NCBI RefSeq assembly: GCF_022581195.2
Contig: NC_061472.1
Location: forward strand, 6,944,001 to 7,008,000
DNA from: Helicoverpa zea
Taxonomy: Eukaryota > Arthropoda > Insecta > Lepidoptera > Noctuidae
Length of the DNA stretch: 64,000 nucleotides
Direction of reading: 5' to 3'
The translations under genes were made by a program, and so were the position numbers. This document shows positions 23,044 to 35,380 of the stretch, piece by piece. The notes beneath the pieces were generated by a model. It searched no databases, was not told the origin of the DNA, and saw only the letters and a list, made by a program, of their open reading frames with translations. Each line of letters begins with the position of its first letter. Within the stretch, counting starts at the first letter, position 1.

Positions 23044-26000
23044 TTTGTAGAACAATGCATTAGCCCCCTAAAAGTCAAATTCCTATCTTTAATAAGCAAT
23101 TCAAAAGACAGATAGGTTACTGAATTCCACGGTTAATCGCTGGTAATCGTATGATAATCTCCTTTAGATTAGTCTAAGATGAATCGTGCTTAAATAACGT
23201 GAAATCGAAATCCTTCTTAATCTTGTTTCTTTGATAAAGAAAATCTCTTTCGAATTGAATTGACATTAACAAATTATTTTATCTTTTTTTCGTTCCATTT
23301 CAGTATTATATTGCTTTCGTTAATTTTAGTAAAATAATGATTTTTTATTGTCTTGCTATTTAATTAATTGGGTGGTTGGAAAGGTCAAAATTGAATTCCA
23401 TTATCATATTCATTTGGTAAAGCATCTTAAAATTTTGTCACTTTCATTTATCGTTTCAATAGAATGATGTGAAAAATGCTCGCGTTTTCATACATATTGT
23501 GTAGATGGTAAGCGTTTTTGACAGTACAATAAAAATCATGAAGATGACTCTTTAGAAACTACCGTATTTTCAAAATGGATAAAATAAGTTATTTTATTCA
23601 GGAATGCTTTTCGTAACTTCAAAGTTTTGGCTTGAAAACAGTCTTCGAGTATCACCTACTGATAACGCCCCTCGCCCACTGTTGTTGTGTACCCCAAACG
23701 AATCGCATTGATAACATTTAACGACTGTATCTGTCAACTGCGATATCTTTTTACAGCTCGAAAGCGCAATATGTTACGCTTTATTTACTACGGGCAATAA
23801 ATTTACTTTTATGACTGTCTTATTTTCACAGGAAAAGTTGGGAAAAGCAACGCAGTGTCGGAATTTTCCCTTTTTTTCATTCGTTGTGAGCGTCCCCGTC
23901 AATAAACAATTTTATTGGTGTTTTGTGACGTGAAACGTCCACCCAACAAAAATCACCATCCGCTGAATGTTGTATTAACTTTAAAATTTCATTTTTAGCT
24001 TCCCCTGAGCATGGGTTTTCATTTTTGTCTGTTTTGGTAGCATTTATCAATAAGCGGCCAATCGATTTTTAAGGCTAGAGAGAAAAATATTGTACATAAC
24101 ACATAAATATTTCACTTATTATTTACGTATTATATACAGTTAGCTGTTAGTTAGCAGTTAGCTAGACAGAACAAAACGTTCGCAATATTCCCCAAAATAA
24201 CCTCCACAAGAATTAATAAAAAAGTTCAAAAATATTAAGTCCGAAACCAGCCAATCAGGGGCCGCAATAACATCACAAAACATTTGCATTTTATTGAAAT
24301 ACACTCCGATTTGCATCACAAAAGATATCGATACCCGATTATACAAACATAAGCCAAACGGAATCGGCGAAGTAATTTAATATATCGGCTCTGTGTGAAA
24401 ATAAATAAATTGTAGACTTATCCTTCAATCAAATGTAATGGAATAAAGAATCGACTTTGATCTCGGAATATCATAAGTTTAATTATAAGGAAAATCTGCC
24501 AAGGAAACCTTTAATTTTGAATAAAGTCTTCTATTGGATATTGTTTTCATTGTGAGGCTAGCTGAACTTTTTAAATTGGCACTGGTAACTTAATTTTCTA
24601 TGTTAGGTTGGGTTTGAATGCCTTTCACATACGATATATATTCGATATACAGGAATGAATTTTAAGTAGTGCAAAAACTTTGTCAACTTATAGTTAAAAA
24701 GGTTTTGTAGATACGTATAATTTTATTTTGTTGTGTTTTAGTACAAAAAAGAATATCTATTGATAGCGACCTGTATACGATATTCAGGTACGATAGGTAC
24801 GTAGATCCTACGAGCTACGGGCTTGTTGCAAACTCATAGCAATGTAGCCGCTACGAGTTTTTAGTTAATAAAAATACCTTTATCCATTGCTACACACAGT
24901 TATTTTTATGGCCATACAAACTAAAACTTCCTTCAATTTCTTTTTAAGTTATTTCGCTTAAAAAATACAATTAATACTGTCTTTTACACCCAGTTTATTT
25001 TTTATTTCACTGCCTAAATGACTACATGACACAAAAACTTCACTCAACTGTGAGAAAACTATGAAACAACCATGAATAAAGTGACGCAATTTTAAAGTAA
25101 CAGACGTAATGATACAAATGTATTGCCTATAAAACACAACATTGTTTAGGGAACAAATAAACCTCGTTGTATATAAAAGCTTGTTCACAATATACTTTCA
25201 TAGACCACTAAACCCAAGTTGAGTGGTAATCTACTATGAATATAAACCGTTTCTGACAGACTGACTGACAAACAACTTCAGAACATCCAAGTTTTAGGGT
25301 GCCATAACATTTTTCATTGGTAATTTTTCCCTAAAACATCATGTACCGGGTTTTCCCGAGGTAACTTAACTGAAAAATATTATACGACTTCAACAATAAT
25401 AGTTATAGCTAAAACCTTCTCCTAAGTGTGACAGATACTATGCTGAAAACCACATCAAGATCGGCTCAGCCAAACGTGAGATAATTGCGCACAAACATAT
25501 ATACCTACAGGTCAAATAGGGAACCTACTTTTTTCAAGCTGGTTAAAAATATAGAACTATGTATATTACACTCACAAACTTAGCTTTCTATTGGTAAAAT
25601 TTTCAAAACCGTTTTAGTAGTTCTAGAGATACCCCCTATAACTTACAAACTTAACCCTTTTACAATATTAGTCCAAGTTGAAATCACCCAAACTCAAGTT
25701 TTTATTAAAATTTTAAACTTCTTTCCTTCCCTCCTACAATGTTGGTTGTCTTATACCTCTAGAATAAAAGGATTCTGCATCCGTGAGATGTCAATGACCT
25801 CAAAGTAGATAGAAAAGTGCATTTTGCATTCGCTTTAATATTCGTATTGAGGGCGAATATTACTAGAAAGCACTCTTCAACTATTGTTGCTAACTCTATA
25901 GTGGGTTGACTATGGTAATAAGGATTTTATCTTGCCGTATTTTTACACAAATGTATTAAATTAAATGTATTTTAAAGAAAAGTTTTTATAGAAATAAGAA

Positions 26001-26432
26001 AAGGGTGTATAACTAACAATTGAAGTTAGGAATTTTATTGAAAGTTTTGTGTTTTTATTATTTTCATTTACTGTGTCGTGAAAGTCAACGTATTACAGCG
26101 CATATATAAATATTTTATTAAATTATATTTTGGCATAATTGATAGTGATATATTTTAGCGAAACTATTCCCAGTTACAAAAACAAATTGTCTGTCTAGAT
26201 CTTGTTCATAAATAAGACAGGACTAAAGGAACTACATGACTAAAGGAAAAACGTTGACGTGCAAATTGGTATCTTCGCTTGACAGCATCAACGTCACATA
26301 CAACGTAAAACAGCCAATCGTGGTTTCGTATTACAAAAGTCAACAGAACAAATTATAAAACATATGAAAAACAACATAAAACACAAAATTATTCAGCAGA
26401 GAACACGCCACGGGAATGACTGACAACCGTAA
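23044..26432. other. No gene recognised; one TATA-like motif
   Basis: Long AT-rich stretch. TATATAAAAG at about 25169 is a good TATA form but is not followed by an exon I can support. The minus-strand frames 24158-24346 and 24958-25188 have no recognisable domain. Confidence 0.35.
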
Positions 26433-26434
26433 TA

Positions 26435-28241
26435 GTGCAGTCATTGAAGCGAAAAATACGGTCTAACCTCCGAATTTTTTTACTGTGAACCGATTTGCAT
26501 GAAATTTTGGTATTAGGTTCATCTTACCCTTAACTTCAAAAGTGAATATGATTTGAACTCCGCCACCCCCCCTGGGGGGGGTTGACACCCCTTCTTTGGG
26601 GTGAATATTTTTTTTGCAAAATAACCTCGGATATCGATAGAAGACCTAATTTTAAGCTAAAGTTGTCTTTAAAGTTTTTAAAAAAATCCAATACTTTTCA
26701 AGTTATTGGCAATTGAAAATTCCCAATTTTTCACGTTTTTCATCGGTTTTTTGCAAATATCTCCAAAAATATAGGTTTTATCGAAAATTTATAAAGAACA
26801 AAATTGTAGCAGGTAAAACAACGAACAATTTGTTTTTTTATAAAAGGTCCTAAGTGCAATATTAAGCTAGATATTAAAGATCAAAGCCGTTTTTTATTTT
26901 GTCTGAAATTTAATCGACGTAGTTTATGCCATCTATTATTTTAGTAAGTTGATCAATTTACCAGTTTTATTATTTTCCGGTGACATATATACACATTACA
27001 ATAGTTGTGACTCTTTATTATACTGCCTACTTTCACATTGCTCCAAATATTGACACTCCCGAAGTTTTCAGTTACTAAGTAGAAAAAAATATGACAAGTT
27101 TTTGGACCGTAACTCCTTCAATTTTCATGCTATCACAATTTATAAAAAACCACTGTAAAAGTAATTAAGAGAGCTACAACATCCATCATTGCAATATATA
27201 GTAAAGAACTTTTTTCTAAAACGGTGAAGAGTTAAAGTGCTTAAGAGAGGCTGTGATTGCGCTGCCACGCGCTCTTTAAACAATCATATCTCCGTCAATT
27301 TTTGTTCGACAGAAAAAACAAACAAACCAAATTGTTTGTCAGAAAAATACCTAATTTTTTATCAGTACACTTTTATACGTATCTGTCGTAATTTTTGAGA
27401 TATTATGAAAAACAAGTGGGTTTTTCTTTAATTTGAAATTTTGTTCTTTTCGTTAATCGTGACTTTTTTGAAAAATATCTGTCCTGAAGTAGCCAAACTG
27501 ATACTATCTATCAAACTCTTCATAATAAAGTTAATCCTAGGCGGAATACGATTAATTTTAATTTTGGTGGAAATGGCACTTATGAAACCCATTGATTTAA
27601 AAGAAAAAATATAAGATGCTCCCCTTATTTGCAATACAGCTCACTTATTTTACGTGCAAAAGACTTTTAATAGTACTCATCTTAGAGCTTATTTCAAGCA
27701 CTACAAAACCCATTTGTATTCGAATGCATAAAATGCATCTACTCGCCGCTACATGGCATTGACCACAACGATTAAATTTCAGACAAAATAAAAAACGGCT
27801 TTGATCCTTAATATCTAGCTTAATATTGCACTTAGGACCTTTTATAAAAAAACAAATTGTTCGTTGTTTTACCTGCTACAATTTTGTTCTTTATAAATTT
27901 TCGATAAAACCTATATTTTTGGAGATATTTGCAAAAAACCGATGAAAAACGTGAAAAAATTGCGAATTTTCAATTGCCAATAACTTGAAAAGTATTGGAT
28001 TTTTTTTTAAACTTTAAAGACAACTTTAGCTTAAAATTAGGTCTGCTATCGATATCCGAGGTTATTTTGCAAAAAAAATATTCACCCCAAAGAAGGGGTG
28101 TCAACCACCCCCAGGGGGGGTGGCGGAGTTCAAATCATATTCACTTTTGAAGTTAAGGGTAAGATGAACCTAATTCCAAAATTTCATGCAAATCGGTTCA
28201 CAGTAAAAAAAATCGTAGCAATAATGCTTCAATGACTGCAC
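26435..28241. mobile_element. 1.8-kb DNA element with long (about 480-bp) inverted arms
   Basis: The left arm 26435-26914 and right arm 27770-28241 are near-identical reverse complements. The termini are GTGCAGTCATTGAAGC and GCTTCAATGACTGCAC, and each arm contains a G-run paired with a C-run ('ccaccccccc...' against '...gggggggtgg'). TA dinucleotides flank both ends, fitting a TA target duplication. The 855-bp centre is AT-rich. Its best open frame (27428-27634, minus, 68 codons) has no transposase motif I recognise. Small differences, including an extra diverged stretch near the outer ends, show the arms are no longer identical. Superfamily not assigned. Confidence 0.8.
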
Positions 28242-28243
28242 TA

Positions 28244-29027
28244 TAATAAGTGTATGCAAATCCAACATTCTTTATACTTGTACTTTTTAATTTAAAAACG
28301 CGGTTTTTGTAGCATTTTTCCTTTTACGGGGTTCCTGTTATGTATGTTACTGAAACACTTGTAAACACAAACAAAAATGTGTAAACTTACCTATCTATGC
28401 CTTTTAATATTATAAAAAAAAAGGTATAATATTATAAAAGGTTTTAATATTATAAAAGGTTTGATCGTGAACTATTCGTCCGGCTGAAAAAATCTTTTCA
28501 GTGTTAGATATAACGGGTTGACTTTTTTAACTAATCGCATATCAACCATATCTAGTATATAGTAATTTAATCGTCTACTCTTTCTGTGTTCGAATGCAAA
28601 GGGAATATTTAAACTACAGCTACTTTTTGAAAACGATCCGAAATAAGCAATTTATAAGTTCCGCAAAACCGTACAAATAACCCAATTCGAATGTAAATTC
28701 GTGTAAAAAATAAACCGAAAATTCGTATTACTGAATAAATCAATATTGCTTTATCGGGATCTCTTTGTGTTCACCATGATTTGACAGCTGCCGTCAGACG
28801 TACCACAACTGTGAACGATCACACCGTCAGCAAGAAATACGAATAGAAAGAAAATCTTATTATATCACAATAATGTACTGAAGGAACTTAAGTATAGTAT
28901 GCTTCATTGAGTAGTGACATTGATAGAAGATATGATAAGTCGGTGTGTTAGGTAAGATTCTTATACATTTTAAACAAGTAAAGTACCTATAGTAAATTAT
29001 TTCAAAGAAGTCTTATAAAGTCATGTT
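28244..29027. other. No gene recognised
   Basis: AT-rich DNA. A short tandem of 'taatattataaaa' words is at about 28409-28460. Nothing else. Confidence 0.4.
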
Positions 29028-29038
29028 AAGTGAATTTA

Positions 29039-29301
29039 TATCATCCGCATATCATATCATCCGCAATGAAGACTCAATGGAACGATTAGTTGTGCAAGGG
29101 AGAATAGAAGGACAGCGTTCTCGTGGACGATCGCCAACCAGATAGACATACCTCATAAAATCTGTAACATCAAGCTCAATTGTGGAGTGCGCACGGAACG
29201 CCACCAGCAGGGAGAAGTGGAGAGAAATCGCAAGGGCAGCCGCCAGAGACAATCCATGATCACGACCACTCTGCCAAGAGTGTCCGATTAAGAAGAAGAA
29301 G
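29039..29301 (+). mobile_element. 5'-truncated RTE/L1-type retrotransposon 3' end with target duplication
   Basis: The plus strand encodes the familiar end of an insect non-LTR reverse transcriptase: SMERLVVQGRIEGQRSRGR, then, after an in-frame stop (TAG in place of the usual Trp after SPTR), SIVECARNATSREKW and ARAAARDNP. It ends in an (AAG)n tail. The 11-bp target AAGTGAATTTA occurs on both sides (29028-29038 and 29302-29312), which fixes the borders. It is a dead fragment of about 263 bp. Confidence 0.8.
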
Positions 29302-29312
29302 AAGTGAATTTA

Positions 29313-29568
29313 GGTAACTATAATACACACACATAAAGTAGTTAATTGGAATTTCTTTGAAAATGCGTGTATGCTTATAACTAAAATTAAGATTTTCATG
29401 AACATTTTTATACCTAAAGACTCTTATTGCTATTATCTGAAAGTCTGTTAAGGCAACCCACTCATCAACAAACTCATTATTTGAATAAATTTTCTCTCGC
29501 TCCCTAGCACACTATTTAATAATAATATTTTACAAGACACGCCAGCCTCAGGATAAGAGTCACCACAC
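29313..29568. other. No gene recognised
   Basis: Short AT-rich spacer between two mobile elements. Confidence 0.4.
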
Positions 29569-29770
29569 ACTGCAAACTTTTAGTCGGCCGATACTTTGAG
29601 CTCGTAAATCAGTATAAAGATGAATGGTAGTGCACACGTAACAACGATGAGGTATTTTTCCGGTATTAGGCCAACTTAAAACTTTGATTACATTCACTAT
29701 TTTCTTTAAAAAATATATATTTTTTGCAACCAGCAGGCCAACAGTCGCCCGACTGTTGAGTCTACGCAGT
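29569..29770. mobile_element. About 200-bp MITE, family M3 copy 1
   Basis: The left end ACTGCAAACTTTTAGTCGGC and the reverse complement of the right end (ACTGCGTAGACTCAACAGTC) match imperfectly over about 30 bp. The left 110 bp match 41022-41130, a second copy. No coding frame. Confidence 0.6.
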
Positions 29771-30860
29771 ATGTGCGTAGGCTAAGTAAAGCAATTTAGA
29801 ACATCGAACTCGCGCTCATAAGTAATGAAAATGATCCCATTTGACATTGCCGACGCAGACCCGATAAATTACTAGTCTTATAACAAAATAAATGTTTCAA
29901 ATTATAACAAATGATTTTTAATTGTTCTCATTATGGAGATTCTGGTTAAATAACTACGGTTGAACTGGGAATTCTTGCTATTTGTTAACGTAGCTCTGTT
30001 AATACTATCATTTTAAATAAGCTTTTCTTTTTAATGAACTGTCCTACAATACTTTTTAAGTAAAACAAAAAGGTTGATAAGATTTTCATTCGCGCCCTTT
30101 CGAGTTTCGATTACACTATAAATTAATAAAAAAGAAAAACCTAATTGAATCAAAATCATAATAAAGTTGAAGTTAAATAAATTAAAACTAGTAATTAAAA
30201 TTAATAAATTGAACAAAAAAAATCAAAATTAACATTAATAAAAACATCATAATAACAGAATCAAAGAACATAATCATAATATAAAGAACAAACGTAGGTG
30301 TGCATCGTCCTTTATGTAATAGTAGATCAAATTGCATTAATGTCTCCGATAAAAAAAGAAGCTTTATATTCCAAGCGTTTAAATACATATTAGTTGATAT
30401 CAGTTACAAATATCATTAGCAGTAAAAACTAAAAACCTAAATGACTATTAAACATTTCTCTGATTCCACGATAAAGCTCTGTTGACATGTATCCATTATA
30501 GAATAAGCAGAAAGGCACTCGTTCCATGTATTTGCCGATTGCAGTTTGCATGCGAGATGATAATTACGATTGCATATAGCTGCGAGTAAATACGACTGCA
30601 TAGGAAATCATAGTGTGGGCTATTTGCAAACAAAACTGATTGTTGAAATACCCACCTTAATGCGGCAAATTGCTGTTCATTTAACATGCTAATTGAACTT
30701 TATTGAAGTCTGTGTGAAGTTGCTGAAATACTATATTATTTAATAAATGCAAATATTATGGTAAGTTCTCAATCATTTAAAGAATGCGACTAGGTAGTCT
30801 TATAACTACCGTTTCGGAGCCTTTGGTTTACAAACAAAAAAACCCTCCATGTTCTACCTA
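29771..30860. other. No gene recognised
   Basis: AT-rich sequence with low-complexity 'aataaa/attaaa' runs at 30120-30250. Minus-strand frames here are rich in Leu, Ile and Phe because of base composition and are not called. Confidence 0.4.
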
Positions 30861-30863
30861 TTA

Positions 30864-32022
30864 GGCATCGTTCACACCAAACGTATTGTCCGCCGCTGAC
30901 TGTGAGCGCGCGTTACGCAGTTTATTGCTTTTCCATATATATTGAAATTGTCGTTCACACCGAACCGACTATACGCTGTTACGTCGTCTGTTGTAGCTGA
31001 CTCTCAGTAGCCGATTATTTTACTACGCGACTATGCACGGCGGACGCGGATTGGCTACGCGGACGCAGTTGCCGAATAGCGCCGCTCCGCCGCGTACGCA
31101 CCGCCGCTCCGCCGCGTCCGCACCGCCGCGCAGTGATGCCAGATTGGGGGGATTCCCCCCAAATTTGGGGGTATTTTCTGCCCACGGGGGATTTTTTGGG
31201 GGGAACAATCCTTTGGGGGGATCAGCGGGTCAAGAAACTGTAAGAATTTTCACTGTACATGAAATATTTTTATTGAGCCTAAGTTACTATGGACGTCTGA
31301 CATTGTTCTTTTCGCAATTGTTTAAACGTGATTGATTTGATTATAATAAATAAGTGTTGATTACAGTACAAGTTGTTTTCCTCTTACCTTAAAGTAATTG
31401 TCAATCTTTCTTCTGGCTGAATAGCACGTCGATAATTAGTGTCCCTTTTATATAAACTTATACGTATTAAAGATAGTAACCCATCGAATGTTTTTACTGT
31501 CATACGAAAATATTTCTTGAACTTATTTGGATAAAGTCTATATTCGAAATATAAAGTATGAAATTGACCAAGAAAACATCTCTTCAAATTTAAGGGATGT
31601 ACCCACAATCTCTTCTTTTTATTATTTTCGTCTTCCTCTAGAGCTTCGCAAATGGCAACTATCTGAATGCGCATCATTTAATTGAAATATCAGTAAACGT
31701 CCGATCCCGATTTTTTTAAAAATACACTAGTTTTATCGTATGGGAACCACGAGTGATCTCAGAGATCGTTTATAAAATACTACGAGCAACTTCAAATACT
31801 GAGCTCTTTTATGTGTAGAATAGTCGGCCGCTCAGCGTACGCATCTAGTGTGAACCTACACGAGCGTATTCTTTTGTTCACACATGTAGCGCATCGTACG
31901 CTATAGCCTATTGTCGGCTTGGTGAGTACGCGTACTGCAGATTGAGTCGACGTTCACACTGAGGCCGACTGTGAGTATACTCACAGTCAGCGGCGGACAA
32001 TACGTTTGGTGTGAACAATCCC
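30864..32022 (-). mobile_element. PIF/Harbinger DNA transposon, internally deleted
   Basis: The ends GGCATCGTTCACACCAAACG and CGTTTGGTGTGAACAATCCC form inverted repeats that extend through 'tattgtccgccgctgactgt' (about 45 bp, few mismatches). TTA directly flanks both sides (30861-30863 and 32023-32025), the 3-bp TWA duplication expected of Harbinger. At 1,159 bp it is much shorter than a coding Harbinger. Inside are one transposase exon (31384-31677, minus), a 22-bp CG-rich tandem at about 31080-31132 and a run of five or more G-blocks (31144-31222). Confidence 0.85.
31384..31677 (-). pseudogene. PIF/Harbinger (HARBI1-like) transposase, N-terminal exon only
   Basis: The 97-residue reading shows the conserved N-terminal region of Harbinger nucleases: a KKRLWVHPLN block (residues about 21-32), GQFHTLYFEYRL (about 37-48), F-x-x-YFRM with TFDGLL, then YKRDTNYRRAI and PEERLTITLR at the end. 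These are upstream of the DDE nuclease domain. The frame stops exactly where AAG|GTAAGA forms a good splice donor, so this is probably the end of a natural exon and not a random stop. No catalytic D, D or E remains downstream within the element, so no active enzyme can be made. Its place inside a TTA-flanked element supports the call. Confidence 0.8.
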
Positions 32023-32025
32023 TTA

Positions 32026-34139
32026 GGGTATGGATTCCTCCATTTCCTCCACGCGGCTGTAATGCCATAAAATGTGACTAGGCACTTGGTATCAAACAAA
32101 CATTATAAATGCAATTTGTATATGTGTACTATGTATGGCTGTCGGTAACTCTTTCACGCAAAATCTATTGAAGGGCTCATTGATACGATACTTCTTATTT
32201 ACTCGCTCATGACAACAATACAAATTGCACGCAAGCATTTAAAAAATGTCCCTGAAATTGCAACTTTTGTCCGAGTACACACATGTTAGCAGTGACGCGA
32301 CGCGAACATTTTTTTTTTCGTAAACACTTTTGGCAGAATCTGGCCATCTCGCCATTAGTGGAACTCAAAAATTCCTAGTGTTCTTGAGTTATAAAATTCT
32401 TAGTGTCATGTAAATAGTTGAGAGTTTCACACTGTTGGTGCTCACCACAGTCACCGCTAATGAGAATAATATGGCCCACTTTGCCTGTATAAACAAGAGT
32501 TTGTCTCAACCATACTTTACTAAAATGTTGTGCCATTAAGCTGTATTAACGAGAGAAAACATCACTAATCCTTTTCGTTCTACGTAATTCTGTAAGCACA
32601 TTATGAACTTAAAATAAATAGTTAAGTAGGCAACTCATAATATTGTAAGTGTGAGTTTGTTTCGTTTTCTCTGTAAAATTGCTGTACCGATTTGTATGAA
32701 AAGTTCTGCTGACAGTCAAAGGCACATATACAGCAGGATGCGGATAATATTGATTTAATTTTCTGTGTGTAGCTAACATTAAGTTCAATTTCATCAATTA
32801 TACAAATTCTGTACTTAATTAGTATCAATAGAGACATCAACTCCATATTCCAAATTCAGCGAATTTAAATTAAATACCATTCTAGGAATTAGGTTAATAA
32901 ATGCACATGCTAATGCTATATTTTAGGAAAATTCTTGGTTCTATTATTGACTGTTTCGCCCACATAGCTGGGCGTTTAATGCTCGCTGCCGCGGCTGCGG
33001 TTGACCTCAAATGTACGAAATACGTTCAGTTACAGTATTAGCCACGATATTTTCAAACCATTTGATGCAGTTTCCGTACTATTGTTTAGCGGTATGTTAT
33101 GTTAGAATTTAACTTATAGGCAACTAGCTGTTTCACCCGCGTCCCATTTACGCGGGAATAGTAAAGCTTCCCAATAGTAAACGGATTCTCAAATCGGGTC
33201 AGTGGTTTCGAAGCCTTATCTAATAAACAAAAAGTTTTTATTTTCGTTTAGAAAATTATAGGCGATTAATAAGGTCAGTCAATCTAAAAGTTGTATTAAC
33301 ACTTTTGTTCCATGCATAAAAAGGTTGTGCTTACTTAACCAGTAACGAAATCAAATAGAATAAATCAAAGCAGGCTTCACGCGAACCCCTGTTTACATAA
33401 CTACCCGAATTATGACTCATGCAATAATTTAATTATATTAGGTAAGTAAATAAATACACAGTTTCAGAGAATACTAAATTAATTATGAGGTACAGGTGTG
33501 TTCTGACAGTGTACGATATATCAAAAGTATACTAGATTCTAGACACGCGAACATTATTCGTTATAAGCCTTTGATATAGTAGGTATGTTATTGTTTTTAT
33601 TCTAATTATTGTGCTCTGGTATAAAATGTAGCAAACGTCAAACACCTTCAAATCAGGCAATAAGTGCGAGAGAAAGTATAAAGAGTTATTAACTTGAGTT
33701 CATATGCGCATTTTTTTGTTTAACTTGACTATAAGTATGTAAACAAACTATGAATTTATTGTTATCAAAATTGACACTCATACCTTAATATATTCAATCT
33801 CGAGATCAAGCATTTAATTACTGAAAAACGGCTTAAAAGAACATACAAAATTACAAACATCCGAATTGAAAACCGCCCCCTTTTTCAGAAATCGGTTAAA
33901 AACCAACCTCATTGGTTCGTACCCACCTTCGCCTAGCTGATTTTATCAAAACCTAGTTTCCTGTGACTGCACCTATTTCACATTAATTGAGCTATACATT
34001 AGGTTTCATTTATTGGAAAGTAATTACAGCTTATTGGAAATTGATTTCATTACAAAATATCGCAATACAGTTATTGCTGAAAGGTTTATTATTTTCCACG
34101 ATCATATCATTAAATTCACCTTCATACGTTTTTCTGGTA
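32026..34139. other. No gene recognised; one dispersed repeat fragment
   Basis: A Lep1-like fragment lies at about 33120-33240 ('aactagctgtttcacccgcg', 'tcccatttacgcggg', 'ggtttcgaagcc'). The rest is AT-rich with no exon or repeat I can name. Minus-strand frames 32609-32846 are short and unsupported. Confidence 0.4.
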
Positions 34140-35379
34140 AAGTACTGGAGATTTGTCTGATAAGAACAATTACCGACCGATTTCATTGGCTACAATCTTA
34201 GCCAAGGTGTTGGACAGTGTGCTCGACTCAGAACTTGATAAACATCTCAATATCCATGACGCTCAGTTTGGTTTTCGCGCGGGACTTTCCACTGAAAGCG
34301 CTATTCTGAGTCTGAAGCACACTGTTCAATACTATACGGAAAGAAGTACACCTGTGTATGCATGCTTTCTTGACCTCTCCAAGGCATTCGACCTTGTGTC
34401 GTATGACGTGTTGTGGGAGAAACTCAAGAAAACTGGCGTGCCTACACAGGTGCAAAGAATTTTTCACTTCTGGTACCAAAACCAGAATAATTTTGTAAGA
34501 TGGGCAAACACCTTCTCAGACACGTACAGGTTGGAGTGTGGGGTGAGGCAAGGTGGTTTAAGTTCTCCCAAGCTCTTCAACCTGTACGTTAATGAGCTTA
34601 TAGTTGGGCTCAGCAGCACTCGAGTAGGATGCTGGATTGACAACATTTGTATGAACAACTTTAGTTACGCGGATGACATGGTGCTGCTGACCCCAACTGT
34701 AAGTGCAATGAGGCAGTTGCTCGCAATATGTGAAGCATATAGCATTCAACATGGTTTGATGTACAATGCTAAGAAGAGCGAGTACATGGTCTTCAAGGCC
34801 CCCGGTAAATGTACACTAAATGTGCCCGCAATAAAGCTAAATGGCATTGAACTAAAGCGGGTTGACAAGTTCAAATATCTCGGACATTACGTTACTGAGG
34901 ACCTTGAGGACAAAGTTGACATGGAAAGGGAACGTAGGGCATTGGCGGTTCGAAGTAACATGCTGGCCCGCAGGTTTGTGCGTTGTAGTGAACAAGTTAA
35001 AGTCACACTTTTTAAAGCCTACTGCCAGACTTTCTACACGTGCAGTCTGTGGTTCAGATATACACAGAGAACGCTCAATGCCCTACGTGTCCAATATAAT
35101 AACGGATTTAGGATGTTGTTGGGGTTGCCCCGTTTCTGCAGTGCCTCCGGTATGTTTGCGGAAGCCAGGGTAGACGGCTTCCATGCTATAATACGCAAGC
35201 GGCTCGCATCATTACTGAGCAGAGTCAGGAGCAGCACCAATAGCATCCTACAGGTTATTGCGGAAAAGCAAGACTCAAACGTCCTGAAAGCATTTATACG
35301 TGCTCAAATTTTGTAAACTGGTTTTTGTATGTTTTTATGTATGGACATTGGTCTGAAATAAAGATTATATTATTATTAT
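34140..35379 (+). mobile_element. Non-LTR retrotransposon A, 5'-truncated, (ATT)n tail
   Basis: Homology with the longer element at 55708-58424 begins near 34140, inside the RT domain, and runs to the 3' end, where both finish with 'gaaataaa' plus an (ATT)n tail. The element is therefore a 5'-truncated reverse-transcription product of the same family. No target duplication was seen, which is usual for elements that end in microsatellite tails. Confidence 0.8.
34153..35316 (+). CDS. Reverse transcriptase, C-terminal part (non-LTR element A)
   Basis: This is an open frame of 387 codons with no stop. The first codon is not ATG, because the frame continues from a lost upstream part. It opens in the RT fingers (NNYRPISLATILAKVLDS, near residue 5), then DAQFGFRAGLSTESAI, FLDLSKAFDLV with the first catalytic Asp (about residue 73), GVRQGGLSSPKLFNLY, and SYADDMVLL, whose YADD box is at residues 172-175. 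A thumb and C-terminal region follow, including CQTFYTCSLWFRYTQ and LLGLPRFCSASGMF. The endonuclease domain is absent. It aligns throughout with the 55711-58191 protein but has clearly diverged, so they are not recent duplicates. The enzyme primes from nicked target DNA in intact relatives; this copy cannot. Confidence 0.85.
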   Translation: MSDKNNYRPISLATILAKVLDSVLDSELDKHLNIHDAQFGFRAGLSTESAILSLKHTVQYYTERSTPVYACFLDLSKAFDLVSYDVLWEKLKKTGVPTQVQRIFHFWYQNQNNFVRWANTFSDTYRLECGVRQGGLSSPKLFNLYVNELIVGLSSTRVGCWIDNICMNNFSYADDMVLLTPTVSAMRQLLAICEAYSIQHGLMYNAKKSEYMVFKAPGKCTLNVPAIKLNGIELKRVDKFKYLGHYVTEDLEDKVDMERERRALAVRSNMLARRFVRCSEQVKVTLFKAYCQTFYTCSLWFRYTQRTLNALRVQYNNGFRMLLGLPRFCSASGMFAEARVDGFHAIIRKRLASLLSRVRSSTNSILQVIAEKQDSNVLKAFIRAQIL

Positions 35380-35380
35380 C

